From Bradyrhizobium sp. 132 (GTDB lineage Bacteria > Pseudomonadota > Alphaproteobacteria > Rhizobiales > Xanthobacteraceae), in the NCBI RefSeq assembly GCF_023074185.1, contig NZ_JADPKY010000092.1, positions 1 to 64,000 of the forward strand: a DNA stretch of 64,000 bases, given 5' to 3'. A model generated the notes under the pieces. That model was given only the letters and a program-made list of their open reading frames with translations, was not told the DNA's origin and searched no databases. Every line of letters begins with the position of its first letter. The stretch's first letter is position 1. Position numbers and translations under genes: made by a program. Below are positions 16,793 through 25,474 of the stretch, piece after piece.

Positions 16793-17980
16793 TCATGGTG
16801 CCGCCCAACGGTAGTCAGGAAGTTCCAGTTCGTCGGCGATGTCTCGCCCAATTGCGAGCCTCGCCAGCCCCGATATCGAGAAACTTCTGACCACGATGTT
16901 GCGAAAGAGCACTCCCACACGCGTTCTCGGAGCCAGCGCCCCGGCAAAGCGCTCCGCACCCCGCTGTTTCCGGCCTATATAGCTCTTCAGCCGCGCCTCG
17001 TATCCGGCAAACGCCTCGGAATATCGTCCACCGACCATGGCGAGTTCGCCTGCCAACACATAAGCTGAAATCATCGCCAGCGCCGATCCCTGCCCCGCCA
17101 GGAGCGAGACGCAGAAAGCGGCATCACCAATGAGCGCCACCCGACCTCGTGACCAGTTCGGCATCCTGATCTGACTGACGGTGTCGAAATAGAGTTCACC
17201 GGCGCGCTCCAGTTCGGCAAGCATCTGATCGCACTCCCAGCCATCTCCGCCATAGATTTCACGAAGGAGCGCCTTTTGCGAGGCCGGCGTTTCCGGCAAC
17301 ACTGAGCGATGCTCGGCAAATACCAAGAGAAACAAGGTACGGTCATCACGCAGCGTGAAGCGGCCTACCATACGGCCCGGCTGACCGTAGATCAGATACA
17401 CATCCTCGTCGCGCGGTCGATAGCCGTGAGCTTCGAAGGCGGCCACGATATACCCCAGACGCCGCTCGAACTGAGCCTGCGGACCAAAGACCAGATCGCG
17501 CACGGCTGAATGCAGGCCGTCTGCCCCGACGAGAAGGTCGAACCTGCGCCTGCCGCCGTGCTTCAGCTTGACTTCAACGCAATCTGGTTTCTCTTCAACG
17601 AGAATGATCTCGTCTCCGAAAATGGCTTCAACGCCGCTGATCTGTTCGAACAGCATGCGCGAGAGGTCACTGCGCTGAAGAGTAACGTATTGTCCATTCG
17701 TCAACTCGGAGAAGACGTCGGTACCAAAGCCGGCCAGCGGATGGCCAGCTTCATCTACGATCCGAAACTCTTGGGCGTGGTACCCGTCGCGATTGATCTC
17801 CGGCATCAATCCCATCCGTTCGGCGATGATGTAGCCGAGCCCCCAGAAATCGATGACATAGCCTCCGCTCCGTAGAGCGGAGGCGCGCTCGAGGAGCGTC
17901 GGCTGGAAGCCGGCTGCTTTCAACCAATAGGCAAGCGTGGGCCCGGCAATTCCAACCCCGGAGATCAGAACAGTGTTCAT
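16793..17980 (-). CDS. FAD-dependent aromatic-type monooxygenase
   Basis: Group A flavoprotein monooxygenase of 395 residues. The dinucleotide-binding motif is at the N-terminus (VLISGVGIAGPTLAYWLKAA, ending with the ribose-binding Glu of LLERA). The second FAD/NAD(P)H motif is LLVGADGLHSAVRDLVFG, and the third FAD motif is RVALIGDAAFCVSLLAGQGS. These order and fix the family (PHBH-like). The relatives hydroxylate aromatic rings or inactivate drugs such as tetracycline; the substrate here is unknown. It is monocistronic, divergent from the AI-2E-type permease gene across 230 bases. Confidence 0.88.
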   Translation of the reverse strand: MNTVLISGVGIAGPTLAYWLKAAGFQPTLLERASALRSGGYVIDFWGLGYIIAERMGLMPEINRDGYHAQEFRIVDEAGHPLAGFGTDVFSELTNGQYVTLQRSDLSRMLFEQISGVEAIFGDEIILVEEKPDCVEVKLKHGGRRRFDLLVGADGLHSAVRDLVFGPQAQFERRLGYIVAAFEAHGYRPRDEDVYLIYGQPGRMVGRFTLRDDRTLFLLVFAEHRSVLPETPASQKALLREIYGGDGWECDQMLAELERAGELYFDTVSQIRMPNWSRGRVALIGDAAFCVSLLAGQGSALAMISAYVLAGELAMVGGRYSEAFAGYEARLKSYIGRKQRGAERFAGALAPRTRVGVLFRNIVVRSFSISGLARLAIGRDIADELELPDYRWAAP

Positions 17981-18210
17981 GCCATCTTCTCAGAAACGAA
18001 CGACGATCGGCAACACGACGCCCGAGCTCGCTCTGGTGCCTCGGCGGTCTTCGAACGAGATTTTTTGCTCGGGTACAAGAACATTTGGGGTTGCGACAGA
18101 GTATTACATTCATCGCGATACGATCGCCCCGATGATGTTCCGAGTAGTCTCGCCCGCGCAACTTCAATGTCGAGCTTCGGAATCTGGACTGTTCCGACAA
18201 AGGAGATGAA

Positions 18211-19269
18211 TTGGAAGACAAGTTGACTGTTCATGTCCGGCATATCGAGCGCACCCTTCGTGTAGGCACAATAGCTCTATTTCTCGCCCTCTCGGTCTGG
18301 CTGCTTCGCGACATACTGTTGCTCTTGTTCAGCGCCGTCGTCATCGCTTGCGTTCTGCGGGGCGCCAGCGACGCCGTCCGTCGCGTAACGCGCCTCGGGC
18401 CATACACGTCTTTGATCTCCGTCATTCTGGTCACAGGCCTCGCACTCGGTGCGCTGCTGTGGTGGCGCGGCAACGCGATCTTCGACCAAGCCAACGAGAT
18501 CAGCCAGCAACTGAGAACCCAACTGGCACGGATCTGGGGCGAACTGCAAAATAGCTCGTGGGGCTCCATTTTGGCTCAACAGTTGCAGATCGCCGGAAAG
18601 TCTCTGCGCGCCGGCCTGACCGGCTACGTCACAGGTGTCGTGGGCTCCGTTCTTGGCATTGGTGGCACTCTTGTCGTTACGGCGGCGACAGCAGTATTCC
18701 TCGCTGCGTCGCCCCAATTATATCTCGAAGGCGCGCTTCGTCTGCTTCCAATGGATTGGCGCCCTCGCGGCCGCGAAGTTGCCGGAGAGCTCGGTGCTAC
18801 GCTTAGGCTCTGGTTTCTCGGGCAACTCGTCGACATGCTGATCGTGGGCGTGCTGCTCGGATTGGGCCTTCTCCTCATTGGCTCGCCTTTGCCACTATCA
18901 CTGGCCCTACTGGCGGCCCTTCTGAATTTCGTACCATACATCGGGGCACTTGCAGGAGCAGTGCCGGCGATCCTTGTGGCTCTGGCACAGTCTCCTGCCC
19001 TTGCCGCTTGGGTCGCGCTCTTGTTTTTGACGATCCAGTTATTGGAGGGAAATGTCATCGCACCATGGATTCAGAAACGAACGGTCTCGCTGCCGCCCGC
19101 ACTTACAATCCTTTCCCAAACCGTTCTCGGCACTCTCTTCGGTTTGATCGGGTTGATCGTTGCTACGCCTTTGATCGCTGTCCTGCTCGTTGCCGTCCGC
19201 ATGATCTATGTTGAAGCGTTCCTGGAGCGCGAGAGTAGACCGGCTTCCCTTGTTGAAGAACACCACTAA
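18211..19269 (+). CDS. AI-2E/PerM-family membrane permease
   Basis: Multi-pass inner-membrane protein of 352 residues. The first helices are at TIALFLALSVWLLRDILLLL and PYTSLISVILVTGLALGALL, followed by a soluble amphipathic segment (NEISQQLRTQLARIWGELQ) and a C-terminal block with the family signature LLNFVPYIGALAGAVPAILV and a helix near SQTVLGTLFGLIGLIVATPL. It starts at a TTG with AAGGAG about seven bases upstream. Members have been linked to autoinducer-2 export or Na+/H+ antiport; transport specificity cannot be read here. Confidence 0.88.
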   Translation: MEDKLTVHVRHIERTLRVGTIALFLALSVWLLRDILLLLFSAVVIACVLRGASDAVRRVTRLGPYTSLISVILVTGLALGALLWWRGNAIFDQANEISQQLRTQLARIWGELQNSSWGSILAQQLQIAGKSLRAGLTGYVTGVVGSVLGIGGTLVVTAATAVFLAASPQLYLEGALRLLPMDWRPRGREVAGELGATLRLWFLGQLVDMLIVGVLLGLGLLLIGSPLPLSLALLAALLNFVPYIGALAGAVPAILVALAQSPALAAWVALLFLTIQLLEGNVIAPWIQKRTVSLPPALTILSQTVLGTLFGLIGLIVATPLIAVLLVAVRMIYVEAFLERESRPASLVEEHH

Positions 19270-19291
19270 AAGAGCGGAGGCTGTGTAGTTT

Positions 19292-19305
19292 GTACGGTGT
19301 CGTAC
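19292..19305. promoter_or_regulatory. GTACG-N4-CGTAC dyad (candidate operator)
   Basis: Perfect arms around GTGT. With flanks the palindrome extends to TTGTACG-GTGT-CGTACAA (19290-19307), seven bases per arm, the longest of the set. It lies 115 bases upstream of the start of the exported Tyr/Gly-rich protein gene at 19420. Confidence 0.5.
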
Positions 19306-19419
19306 AATCGCGACTCCGGCCGGGCACTCGGCGCGACAAAGTGTCCCGAACTCTTGACGCGAGAAACCAACATAGCAGGCTCAAGTTGAGACCGCATTCT
19401 GAAGCTAGAGGAGCCACAG

Positions 19420-19929
19420 ATGCGGAGACTTACACTTGCCCTTTCTCTTACCGGCCTCATCGCGATTTCTCCCGTCGGCAGTACCCAAGCTGCACCTTTG
19501 ACCGCGCTCTCGGCTGCCGCGAGCCCGACGCAGCACACGTCGGCAGTGCAGGATAATCTCACCCAGATTCGCTGGCATGGCGGCTGGGGGATCGGCGCCG
19601 GCCTGCTGGCAGGAGCCTTGATCGGCTCCGCCATTGCGACCCCCTACTATGAGGAATATCCGCCATACTATGGATACAGATACCCCTACGGCTACCGTGG
19701 GTACTATCCGGCTTACGCCTATACACCTTACTGGGGTGGCTATGGTTCGGGGCCGCGACCATACGCCTGGGGCCCGAGCCCCTGGCGCTATAGCTACGGC
19801 TGGTCCGCGCCGAGGCCGTGGGGATATACGGTCCGGCGCACGCACCCCTGGCGTCATAGCTACGGCTGGGCGCCGCGGCAGTATCGGCACCACCATCACG
19901 GCGTGATCCGTGCGCACCATCGGTGGTGA
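19420..19929 (+). CDS. Exported Tyr/Gly/Arg-rich protein with glycine-zipper-like segment
   Basis: A 169-residue protein with a signal peptide (MRRLTLALSLTGLIAISPVG), then a short linker and GWGIGAGLLAGALIGSAI, a glycine-zipper-like membrane or outer-membrane segment. From about residue 80 onward the sequence is repetitive and low in complexity (Tyr/Gly/Pro/Arg, with repeats like HPWRHSYGWAPRQYRHHHHG). Such proteins are common envelope or stress proteins in rhizobia and have no defined function. The ATG follows GAGGAG by about six bases. The GTACG dyad lies upstream. Confidence 0.8.
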   Translation: MRRLTLALSLTGLIAISPVGSTQAAPLTALSAAASPTQHTSAVQDNLTQIRWHGGWGIGAGLLAGALIGSAIATPYYEEYPPYYGYRYPYGYRGYYPAYAYTPYWGGYGSGPRPYAWGPSPWRYSYGWSAPRPWGYTVRRTHPWRHSYGWAPRQYRHHHHGVIRAHHRW

Positions 19930-20212
19930 CGCTGCGCCTGTAGCACAGTGCCCGGCGCATTCAGCCAGTGGAGAAGCGCGCCGGGCGACCACGAACATTT
20001 CGTTGGAGAAGCTGCTAGATCGCGAAATTGCTGCAAAGACGAGAAGCGTGCGTCCCATCACGGTAATTCTTCGATGCGCATGTCTGTCGACGTCGGGACA
20101 GAACCACCGAACGCAGAACAGGATGTCCGTCAGCCATTCGAAAGACTTCGAGAGGGCAATCACGGTGCAAGATTGGCTGTGTTGACGTCTTGCTTCCGAG
20201 TGACGTGCGTAC

Positions 20213-20365
20213 CTACGGCTCGCTCCGCCGAGTATCAAAGCTCGTGCTTCCACAATGCGGGCATTTCGGAATCTTGTGTCCTTTTGTGACGTGAGTGGCC
20301 TGATGACATCGCTCACACCTGAAGTCTCCAGTCTCTTGGGCTGTCTCACCTGCATGCGCCGCCAT
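20213..20365 (-). CDS. Small zinc-ribbon protein
   Basis: Fifty residues with CERC and CPHC knuckles (GDFRCERCHQATHVTKG and KIPKCPHCGSTSFDTRRSEP), a classical rubredoxin-like zinc ribbon. The ATG at 20363-20365 is chosen because AGGGAG lies about seven bases upstream; the frame runs upstream to 20452 without a better signal. The family is known as small zinc-ribbon proteins of rhizobia without an assigned role; DNA, RNA or protein binding is possible. Confidence 0.7.
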   Translation of the reverse strand: MAAHAGETAQETGDFRCERCHQATHVTKGHKIPKCPHCGSTSFDTRRSEP

Positions 20366-20483
20366 GATACTACTCCCTGCTGAGCGCGGGCGCCCCGTTT
20401 GGTCAAAGGGTCGCGAGCGGAAAGAGTTGCTAATTGTGTTCGGGGTCGTCAAAGCAACACCCTCAACCGATCGGAGCTTGCCC

Positions 20484-21206
20484 CTACATGCGTTCTTTGA
20501 CGCCTGCCTCTACAAGCCACCAATTCACTGGGTAGCTCGTGAAAAATCCCGCGATCATCGCAATCTGCATCATGAACCAAAACTCTGGCATCGATGGCTC
20601 GAGCCTCACCCCGAAGAGATTCCTGAAGATCGCGAACTGCGCGATTGCCATAAAGCCGTACATACCGATCTGCCAGGCAGTCAGTGAGAGAGTGTCTGCC
20701 TTCACGGCCTGAACGATTCCTGCGCCCGGTGACAAGTCGCGCATCGGTTTGATCGTGAAGTACTGAAATGCGACGCCGAGCACGAAGGCGAACAGGTAAT
20801 CCACCACCCAGATGGAGAACATCTTCTCTGAAAAAAGGCTTTTCCATCCGGCCCAGATCGCAATCACCGGAAACGCAAGCACAAGGGTTTCAGCGATGAT
20901 GTCCCCGAGCGTACATCCGGCTCCGCAGTGCATGGCACCTTTTGCCACCATGACAGGGAAAGGAGTGCCCTTCTTGCTATCGGAGTGCTCATTTATCTCA
21001 GCCGCATCACGCGCTGCAAGCCGCCCAAATTGGTAGTACATCCACAAGGTCAGTACGGTGCCGAACAGACCGTTGACTGGCCAGACGACATTCATGATCC
21101 ACATGCGCTGTGGATGCCGGATCAGGTCGATCGCGATTACCATCGCGCAGACAAGTCCGACGGCCAGACTAGCCAGCGCCATATCTCTAAGCCAAATTGG
21201 AATCAT
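20484..21206 (-). CDS. DUF4396 membrane protein
   Basis: A 240-residue integral membrane protein with about six helices. The central segment GAMHCGAGCTLGDIIAETLV and the flanking MWIMNVVWPVNGLFGTVLTL are the DUF4396 pattern, with the His-Cys-Gly-Ala-Gly-Cys motif suggesting a metal or redox site in the membrane. The C-terminal half ends with FWFMMQIAMIAGFFTSYPVN. Function unknown. A one-mismatch EcfG-type promoter lies just upstream (21232-21257), consistent with stress-dependent expression. Confidence 0.88.
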   Translation of the reverse strand: MIPIWLRDMALASLAVGLVCAMVIAIDLIRHPQRMWIMNVVWPVNGLFGTVLTLWMYYQFGRLAARDAAEINEHSDSKKGTPFPVMVAKGAMHCGAGCTLGDIIAETLVLAFPVIAIWAGWKSLFSEKMFSIWVVDYLFAFVLGVAFQYFTIKPMRDLSPGAGIVQAVKADTLSLTAWQIGMYGFMAIAQFAIFRNLFGVRLEPSMPEFWFMMQIAMIAGFFTSYPVNWWLVEAGVKERM

Positions 21207-21231
21207 GGCTCCTCCGTTGCTCGGAGAAGCA

Positions 21232-21257
21232 AACGTTCTGAAGATCGCTTTCGTTCA
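21232..21257 (-). promoter_or_regulatory. EcfG-like promoter, one mismatch
   Basis: On the minus strand: -35 TGAAC (21253-21257), 17 bases, -10 CGTT (21232-21235). The alphaproteobacterial EcfG consensus is GGAAC-N16/17-CGTT, so only the first base differs. The -10 lies 26 bases before the ATG of the DUF4396 gene, a good placement for its transcription start. Confidence 0.45.
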
Positions 21258-21331
21258 ACTCGAGCCTTGGAGTTGGGCAGGATCAAGAGCTTTATCGCGA
21301 GCGAGCTCTCTGCAGAAGTCGTATTCGACGT

Positions 21332-22126
21332 TCAACCCCGCAGACGGCGGCCGATCTGCCGATCATACTCGCGCTGTATCAATCCAGAGCACGAACAGGC
21401 CAAATGCTCCAGCTGAGCCCGGTCGACCAGAGATATCGCGGCTCGAGCGTTGCGGATTATTCCGTCCTGCTCGAATGCCTCAAGACACTTGCTTACGCTC
21501 GCCCGCCGGATCCCGATTAGCTGGGCCAAAACGGCGTGCGTGATCGGCAACTCGCTGGTATCCGTTGCGTTCGCCGCCACGAGCAGCCAGCGGGCAAGCC
21601 GCTGCTTGACCGAATGGAGCGAATTGCACGCTCCTACCTGGGAAGTCTGAAACAAGACAAGGTTGACGTAACGAAGGATCAGCTCGCGAAGGACCACCAA
21701 TTCATCGAGCGCCGCAAGGAAGGCCACCACCGGAATTCGCAGGGCCGTTCCGCCCACCTGAACGACCCGACGGTGCGGCGGCATCGGATCGTCCGGCGCT
21801 AATATGCAGGGAGAGCCAATCATTCCCTCGGACCCGACCAGCCAAGCTTCCACAAAGCGTCCGGCCTCAACCTTCGCGGAAACCGATACGAGCCCGTTTG
21901 CAAGGAAGTAGACGTGCTCCATCGGCAAGCGCCAATGGTGCAGGACCTGACGGGGCTTGAGCTCAACGTCGGTCCCGATTGAATGAAGAACTGCCACCTC
22001 CGGCTCTGGAATGCAGCGCAACAGCTTGTTTCGTACAGCCAAGTGTCGAGAAAGATCGTTTGGCGCAATCGGCCTCAAAGCCGGGCCCGTCGCTTGGCCG
22101 TCGCGCATTTTCGCTACTCCCCGCAA
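21332..22126 (-). CDS. Crp/Fnr-family transcriptional regulator
   Basis: A 264-residue member of the same regulator family as the gene at 8624. The barrel domain (DVELKPRQVLHHWRLPMEHV, MIGSPCILAPDD) is followed by a long helix and the winged helix (LAQLIGIRRASVSKCLEAFE, then QDGIIRNAR). No Fnr-type Fe-S cysteines and no cAMP-site signature are seen. The ligand is unknown. The start may be at 22126 or at the ATG six codons later (22108). It may bind promoters of neighbouring stress genes; the GTACG dyads are candidate sites. Confidence 0.88.
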   Translation of the reverse strand: MRGVAKMRDGQATGPALRPIAPNDLSRHLAVRNKLLRCIPEPEVAVLHSIGTDVELKPRQVLHHWRLPMEHVYFLANGLVSVSAKVEAGRFVEAWLVGSEGMIGSPCILAPDDPMPPHRRVVQVGGTALRIPVVAFLAALDELVVLRELILRYVNLVLFQTSQVGACNSLHSVKQRLARWLLVAANATDTSELPITHAVLAQLIGIRRASVSKCLEAFEQDGIIRNARAAISLVDRAQLEHLACSCSGLIQREYDRQIGRRLRG

Positions 22127-22208
22127 TCCCGTGGGCGATCAAGCCCGTCACGGGTCTAAGGAGGGTAAAGCTGTCGGGGCCGTCTGCGGTTCCTAGCCGT
22201 GCATGAGA

Positions 22209-23993
22209 CTATTTTTCATGTCGATCGCCTCGATTTGATGCCTTGTCCTCGAAACGAAGAGCGGCTCGGACCAGCGCGAGATGGCTCAATCCCTGAGGGA
22301 AGTTGCCAGCGAGGCGTCCATCCCGGCCGTTGAACTCCTCAGCGAGAAGCCCCAGTTCATTTCGCGCATGCAACAGATGCTCGAAGGTTCTCTCCGCTTC
22401 AGCCCGCCTCCCCTGCATAAGCTGGCATTCCGCGAGCCACCCGCTGCACGCCAGGAATGCTCCTTGACGGATCGCCCCTGATGACCTGCGGTGAACGTAG
22501 CCTTCGTGCACGAGGTCGCGCTCGATCGTTTTGATGGTGTTGCGGATGCGTTCGTCGGTTACGGGCAAAAAGCCCAGGAGGGGAAGGTTCAGAAGGCTGG
22601 CGTCAACCCCATCAGCTCCATAGTACTCCACAAACGTTTCACGCCTGCGGTCGAAAGCTTTTTCGCACACTTCGCGATGCATCCGGTCGCGCAATGCCGC
22701 CATCTGCTGGAGAAACGGGCGATCGGCTGCCCGATGCAGATCAGTGCAACTGACGAAACGATCCACCGCAGCCCAGGCTGAGACCTTGGAATAGGTGTAG
22801 TGACGCGCATCCCCCCTCAGCTCCCATAAACCGTGGTCAGGTTGGTCCCATACGCGCTGAACATGATCGACGACAGCAGTGATCAGCTCGCTTTCCCGTT
22901 CTGTAGGCGCAATCCCGGCGTTGGCTGCGAAAGCTATGGAGTTCAGGAGTTCGCCGTACACGTCAAGCTGACGCTGGGAAGCGGCCGCATTTCGGATCCG
23001 CACGGGTCCGACGCCCGCGTATCCGGGCAACCAGGACGCGGTGCATTCCTCCAACCGGCGCGAGCCGTCGACCCGGTACATGATCCTGATCTTCTCCGGT
23101 TCGGCGCCGGCGGCCCTGAGAAGCCAATCCCGGAACGCTTTGGCTTCATCACGATAGCCAGCCTCCAGTAGAGCGCTGAGCGTAAACGTCGCATCGCGCA
23201 GCCAGCAATAACGGTAGTCCCAATTCAGGTGCGAACCCTGCGCTTCCGGAAGCGAGGTGGTGGGAGCGGCGATGATGCCGCCTGAAGCTCGAAAGATCAT
23301 CGCCTTGAGCGTCAAGAGCGAGCGCCTGACAGCCTCAGGCCACTGCGTCTCGACTTCGAACTTCGCAATCCAACCGCGCCAATAGTCTTCTGTCGCATGC
23401 AGCGCGGCGCTCGGCGCCAGTGGCGGAGGCGGCAGCGCTGTGGCTCTGCCGTAGCGAAGGCAAAAGGCGGCCTGCTCGCCTTCACGCACTTCCACTTCGC
23501 CAAGGATGCACGATCCCTGGCGCGAAAGCTTCGCGGGAGAATGCAGCACCACGAGGTCCGGTCCCACGAACGCAACCGCCCGATCGTCGCCGACTTCCAG
23601 CGCGGGTTTCAAGGACCCATAGTCGAAGCGCAGATCCAGCTCGCTTCGCACCTCGACTGTTCCAGCGAGGCCGAGCACGATCCGAATCACGGCGCACGCG
23701 CCATCGTGAATCGGCATAAAGTCGATCAGCCGAACGCGGCCCGTCGGCACCTCGCAATCGGTCTCCAGAATGAGCGTATCGGCGCGATAGCGGCGGCTGC
23801 AGGAAGTGCTGCCACCGGCCGGCGCGAGCTTCCAATATCCGTGTGATCTCGTGCCGAGCAAAGCCGCAAAACATGCATCCGAATCGAAGCGCGGCCAGCA
23901 CAGCCAATCAATTGAACCGTTGCGGTGAACCAGGGCGGCGGTCTGGCCGTCCGCGATCATCCCATAATCTTCGATGAGCTTTTCCGCCACCAC
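22209..23993 (-). CDS. Glycoside hydrolase family 15 protein (glucoamylase/trehalase-like)
   Basis: Cytoplasmic enzyme of 594 residues without a signal peptide. The N-terminal beta domain opens with KLIEDYGMIADGQTAALVHR and NGSIDWLCWPRFDSDACFAA, and an (alpha/alpha)6 barrel follows. NWDYRYCWLRDATFTLSALL near residue 255 and the acidic segment LLAEEFNGRDGRLAGNFPQG near residue 550 hold the usual GH15 catalytic neighbourhood. Bacterial proteins of this type are glucoamylases or trehalases, so the substrate may be trehalose or malto-oligosaccharides. It is the last gene of the nine-gene operon, six bases after the SDR gene. Confidence 0.9.
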   Translation of the reverse strand: MVAEKLIEDYGMIADGQTAALVHRNGSIDWLCWPRFDSDACFAALLGTRSHGYWKLAPAGGSTSCSRRYRADTLILETDCEVPTGRVRLIDFMPIHDGACAVIRIVLGLAGTVEVRSELDLRFDYGSLKPALEVGDDRAVAFVGPDLVVLHSPAKLSRQGSCILGEVEVREGEQAAFCLRYGRATALPPPPLAPSAALHATEDYWRGWIAKFEVETQWPEAVRRSLLTLKAMIFRASGGIIAAPTTSLPEAQGSHLNWDYRYCWLRDATFTLSALLEAGYRDEAKAFRDWLLRAAGAEPEKIRIMYRVDGSRRLEECTASWLPGYAGVGPVRIRNAAASQRQLDVYGELLNSIAFAANAGIAPTERESELITAVVDHVQRVWDQPDHGLWELRGDARHYTYSKVSAWAAVDRFVSCTDLHRAADRPFLQQMAALRDRMHREVCEKAFDRRRETFVEYYGADGVDASLLNLPLLGFLPVTDERIRNTIKTIERDLVHEGYVHRRSSGAIRQGAFLACSGWLAECQLMQGRRAEAERTFEHLLHARNELGLLAEEFNGRDGRLAGNFPQGLSHLALVRAALRFEDKASNRGDRHEK

Positions 23994-23999
23994 CCGTGC

Positions 24000-25097
24000 T
24001 CACCTGGATCGCTGGTTGCGTGCACGGTACCGTTCGATCCCAGTCTCTCTGCGTTCAGATGCGCTTGCTTGGGCGGCGAACGCAACCGCGACGATCCCGA
24101 TCAATGCCGCAACAGGCCCAAGCCGCAACAGGCTCGCAGGCGCGACGAAGGCGTGATCGAGCGCTTCCGAACCGAAGCTGCCTCGGGTGCGATGCAGGCC
24201 GTGCAGCGGCTTGTTGAGATTGTCCGGCCGGCTGCCATCGATGGCGCGATCGGTCTGTTGACCCGCGATACAGGTTCGGGCGAGATAGCGATCCAGCAAA
24301 CCGGGCGCGAGCATATTGCCGAAAATGACCTTGAGCGTGCTGAGACCGATCCAGTACTCCCTGGCAGGCTTTTGCGCGGCCTTGTAGACCGCATTCGCGA
24401 TCACCTCGGGCTCCACGACGGGCGCGACCGGCCGGGGCGAACGGGGCATATGCGCTCGTGCCCAATCGAATTGTGGCGTGTTCACCGCCGGCAGCTGAAG
24501 CATGGATAGATTGATCCTGCTCCGCTCGTGAATGAGTTCGCTTCGTAGCGAGTCGGTAAAGCCGCGGATGGCGTGCTTGGCGCCGCAATAAGCGGACTGC
24601 AGTGGAATACCGCGATAGGCCAACGCCGATCCGATCTGGATGATCGTTCCGTGGTTGGCCAGCCGCATGTGACGGAGAGCAGCCATGGTTCCGTGCACGA
24701 AGCCGAGATAGGTCACCTCGGTGACGCGGCGGAATTCGTCCGGCGTCATGCGCCAAACCGGCGAGAACACCGTCGCCATCGCATCATTGACCCACACGTC
24801 GATCCGGCCGAACGCCGCGGCGACCCGGTCAGCAGCGGCGAACATCGCGGCGGCATCTGCCACATCGAGGGTCATCGCGATAGCTCGCCCGCCCAGATCC
24901 CCAACCTCTCGCCTCACCTCTTCGAGGGCTTCGGCGTCGCGCGCGATGAGACCGATCGAGCAGCCCGCGCGCGCGAAGCGGTGAGCCGTCGCCCGTCCGA
25001 CGCCGGCGGATGCCCCGGTGATCACGACAACAACAGGCGATTGTGCAGGATTCTCGGGCACGCGCACGCTCCCTGGAGTCGGTGCTATGCTTGTCAT
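24000..25097 (-). CDS. SDR-family oxidoreductase with C-terminal membrane segment
   Basis: Short-chain dehydrogenase of 365 residues. The nucleotide-binding motif is TGASAGVGRATAHRFARAG (near 27-45), Asn of the NDAM motif lies near 110, and the catalytic Ser and Tyr-x3-Lys are in IIQIGSALAYRG and SAYCGAKHAIRG (Tyr near 170). About 80 extra residues at the C-terminus end in one hydrophobic helix (LLRLGPVAALIGIVAVAFAA), which may anchor it to the membrane. The start overlaps the upstream stop by the four-base ATGA. The substrate is unknown; context suggests a sugar or polyol. Confidence 0.88.
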   Translation of the reverse strand: MTSIAPTPGSVRVPENPAQSPVVVVITGASAGVGRATAHRFARAGCSIGLIARDAEALEEVRREVGDLGGRAIAMTLDVADAAAMFAAADRVAAAFGRIDVWVNDAMATVFSPVWRMTPDEFRRVTEVTYLGFVHGTMAALRHMRLANHGTIIQIGSALAYRGIPLQSAYCGAKHAIRGFTDSLRSELIHERSRINLSMLQLPAVNTPQFDWARAHMPRSPRPVAPVVEPEVIANAVYKAAQKPAREYWIGLSTLKVIFGNMLAPGLLDRYLARTCIAGQQTDRAIDGSRPDNLNKPLHGLHRTRGSFGSEALDHAFVAPASLLRLGPVAALIGIVAVAFAAQASASERRETGIERYRARNQRSR

Positions 25098-25474
25098 GGC
25101 TGCTCGGCCGGGTAGGCTATGGTCGACAGCAGCGCCATCGCCGGCTGGCGTGAGTCCAGCCTGGTGTGCTGGACAATGACCGGAGCGCTTGCTTCAATCA
25201 GAGACGCGTAGCTGGTGTCGCGCGGGACTGGCGCAGGATCGCTCAGATCGTTGAACCGCAGATGAAGCGTGCGGCGCGCCGGCACTTTCAGGCGGTAAGG
25301 ACCGACCGGCTCCCTGTTCTCGAAGAACAGCGTGATTTCGACGTGCACCTCGCGATCTCCGGCGTTCAGGAAGCAAGCCGCCTCGTGAGAGACAAGGTCG
25401 TGTGCGTCGCTGACGCTGTCGCTTGGGATGTAACCTTCGGGGATCGCCCATACCGTCGAACCGAGATTTGTCAT
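25094..25474 (-). CDS. Sensory-rhodopsin-transducer-family protein (ASRT-like)
   Basis: A 126-residue soluble protein matching the family of the Anabaena sensory rhodopsin transducer throughout: STVWAIPEGYIPSDSVSDAH, HEAACFLNAGDREVHVEITL, GPYRLKVPARRTLHLRFNDL and VIVQHTRLDSRQPAMALLST. The Anabaena protein is a tetramer whose jelly-roll fold resembles carbohydrate-binding modules. No rhodopsin gene lies in this window. Placement between a PPC-domain protein and an SDR, inside a sugar-oxidation operon, suggests a carbohydrate-related or regulatory role, which is inference. It overlaps both neighbours by four bases. Confidence 0.88.
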   Translation of the reverse strand: MTNLGSTVWAIPEGYIPSDSVSDAHDLVSHEAACFLNAGDREVHVEITLFFENREPVGPYRLKVPARRTLHLRFNDLSDPAPVPRDTSYASLIEASAPVIVQHTRLDSRQPAMALLSTIAYPAEQP

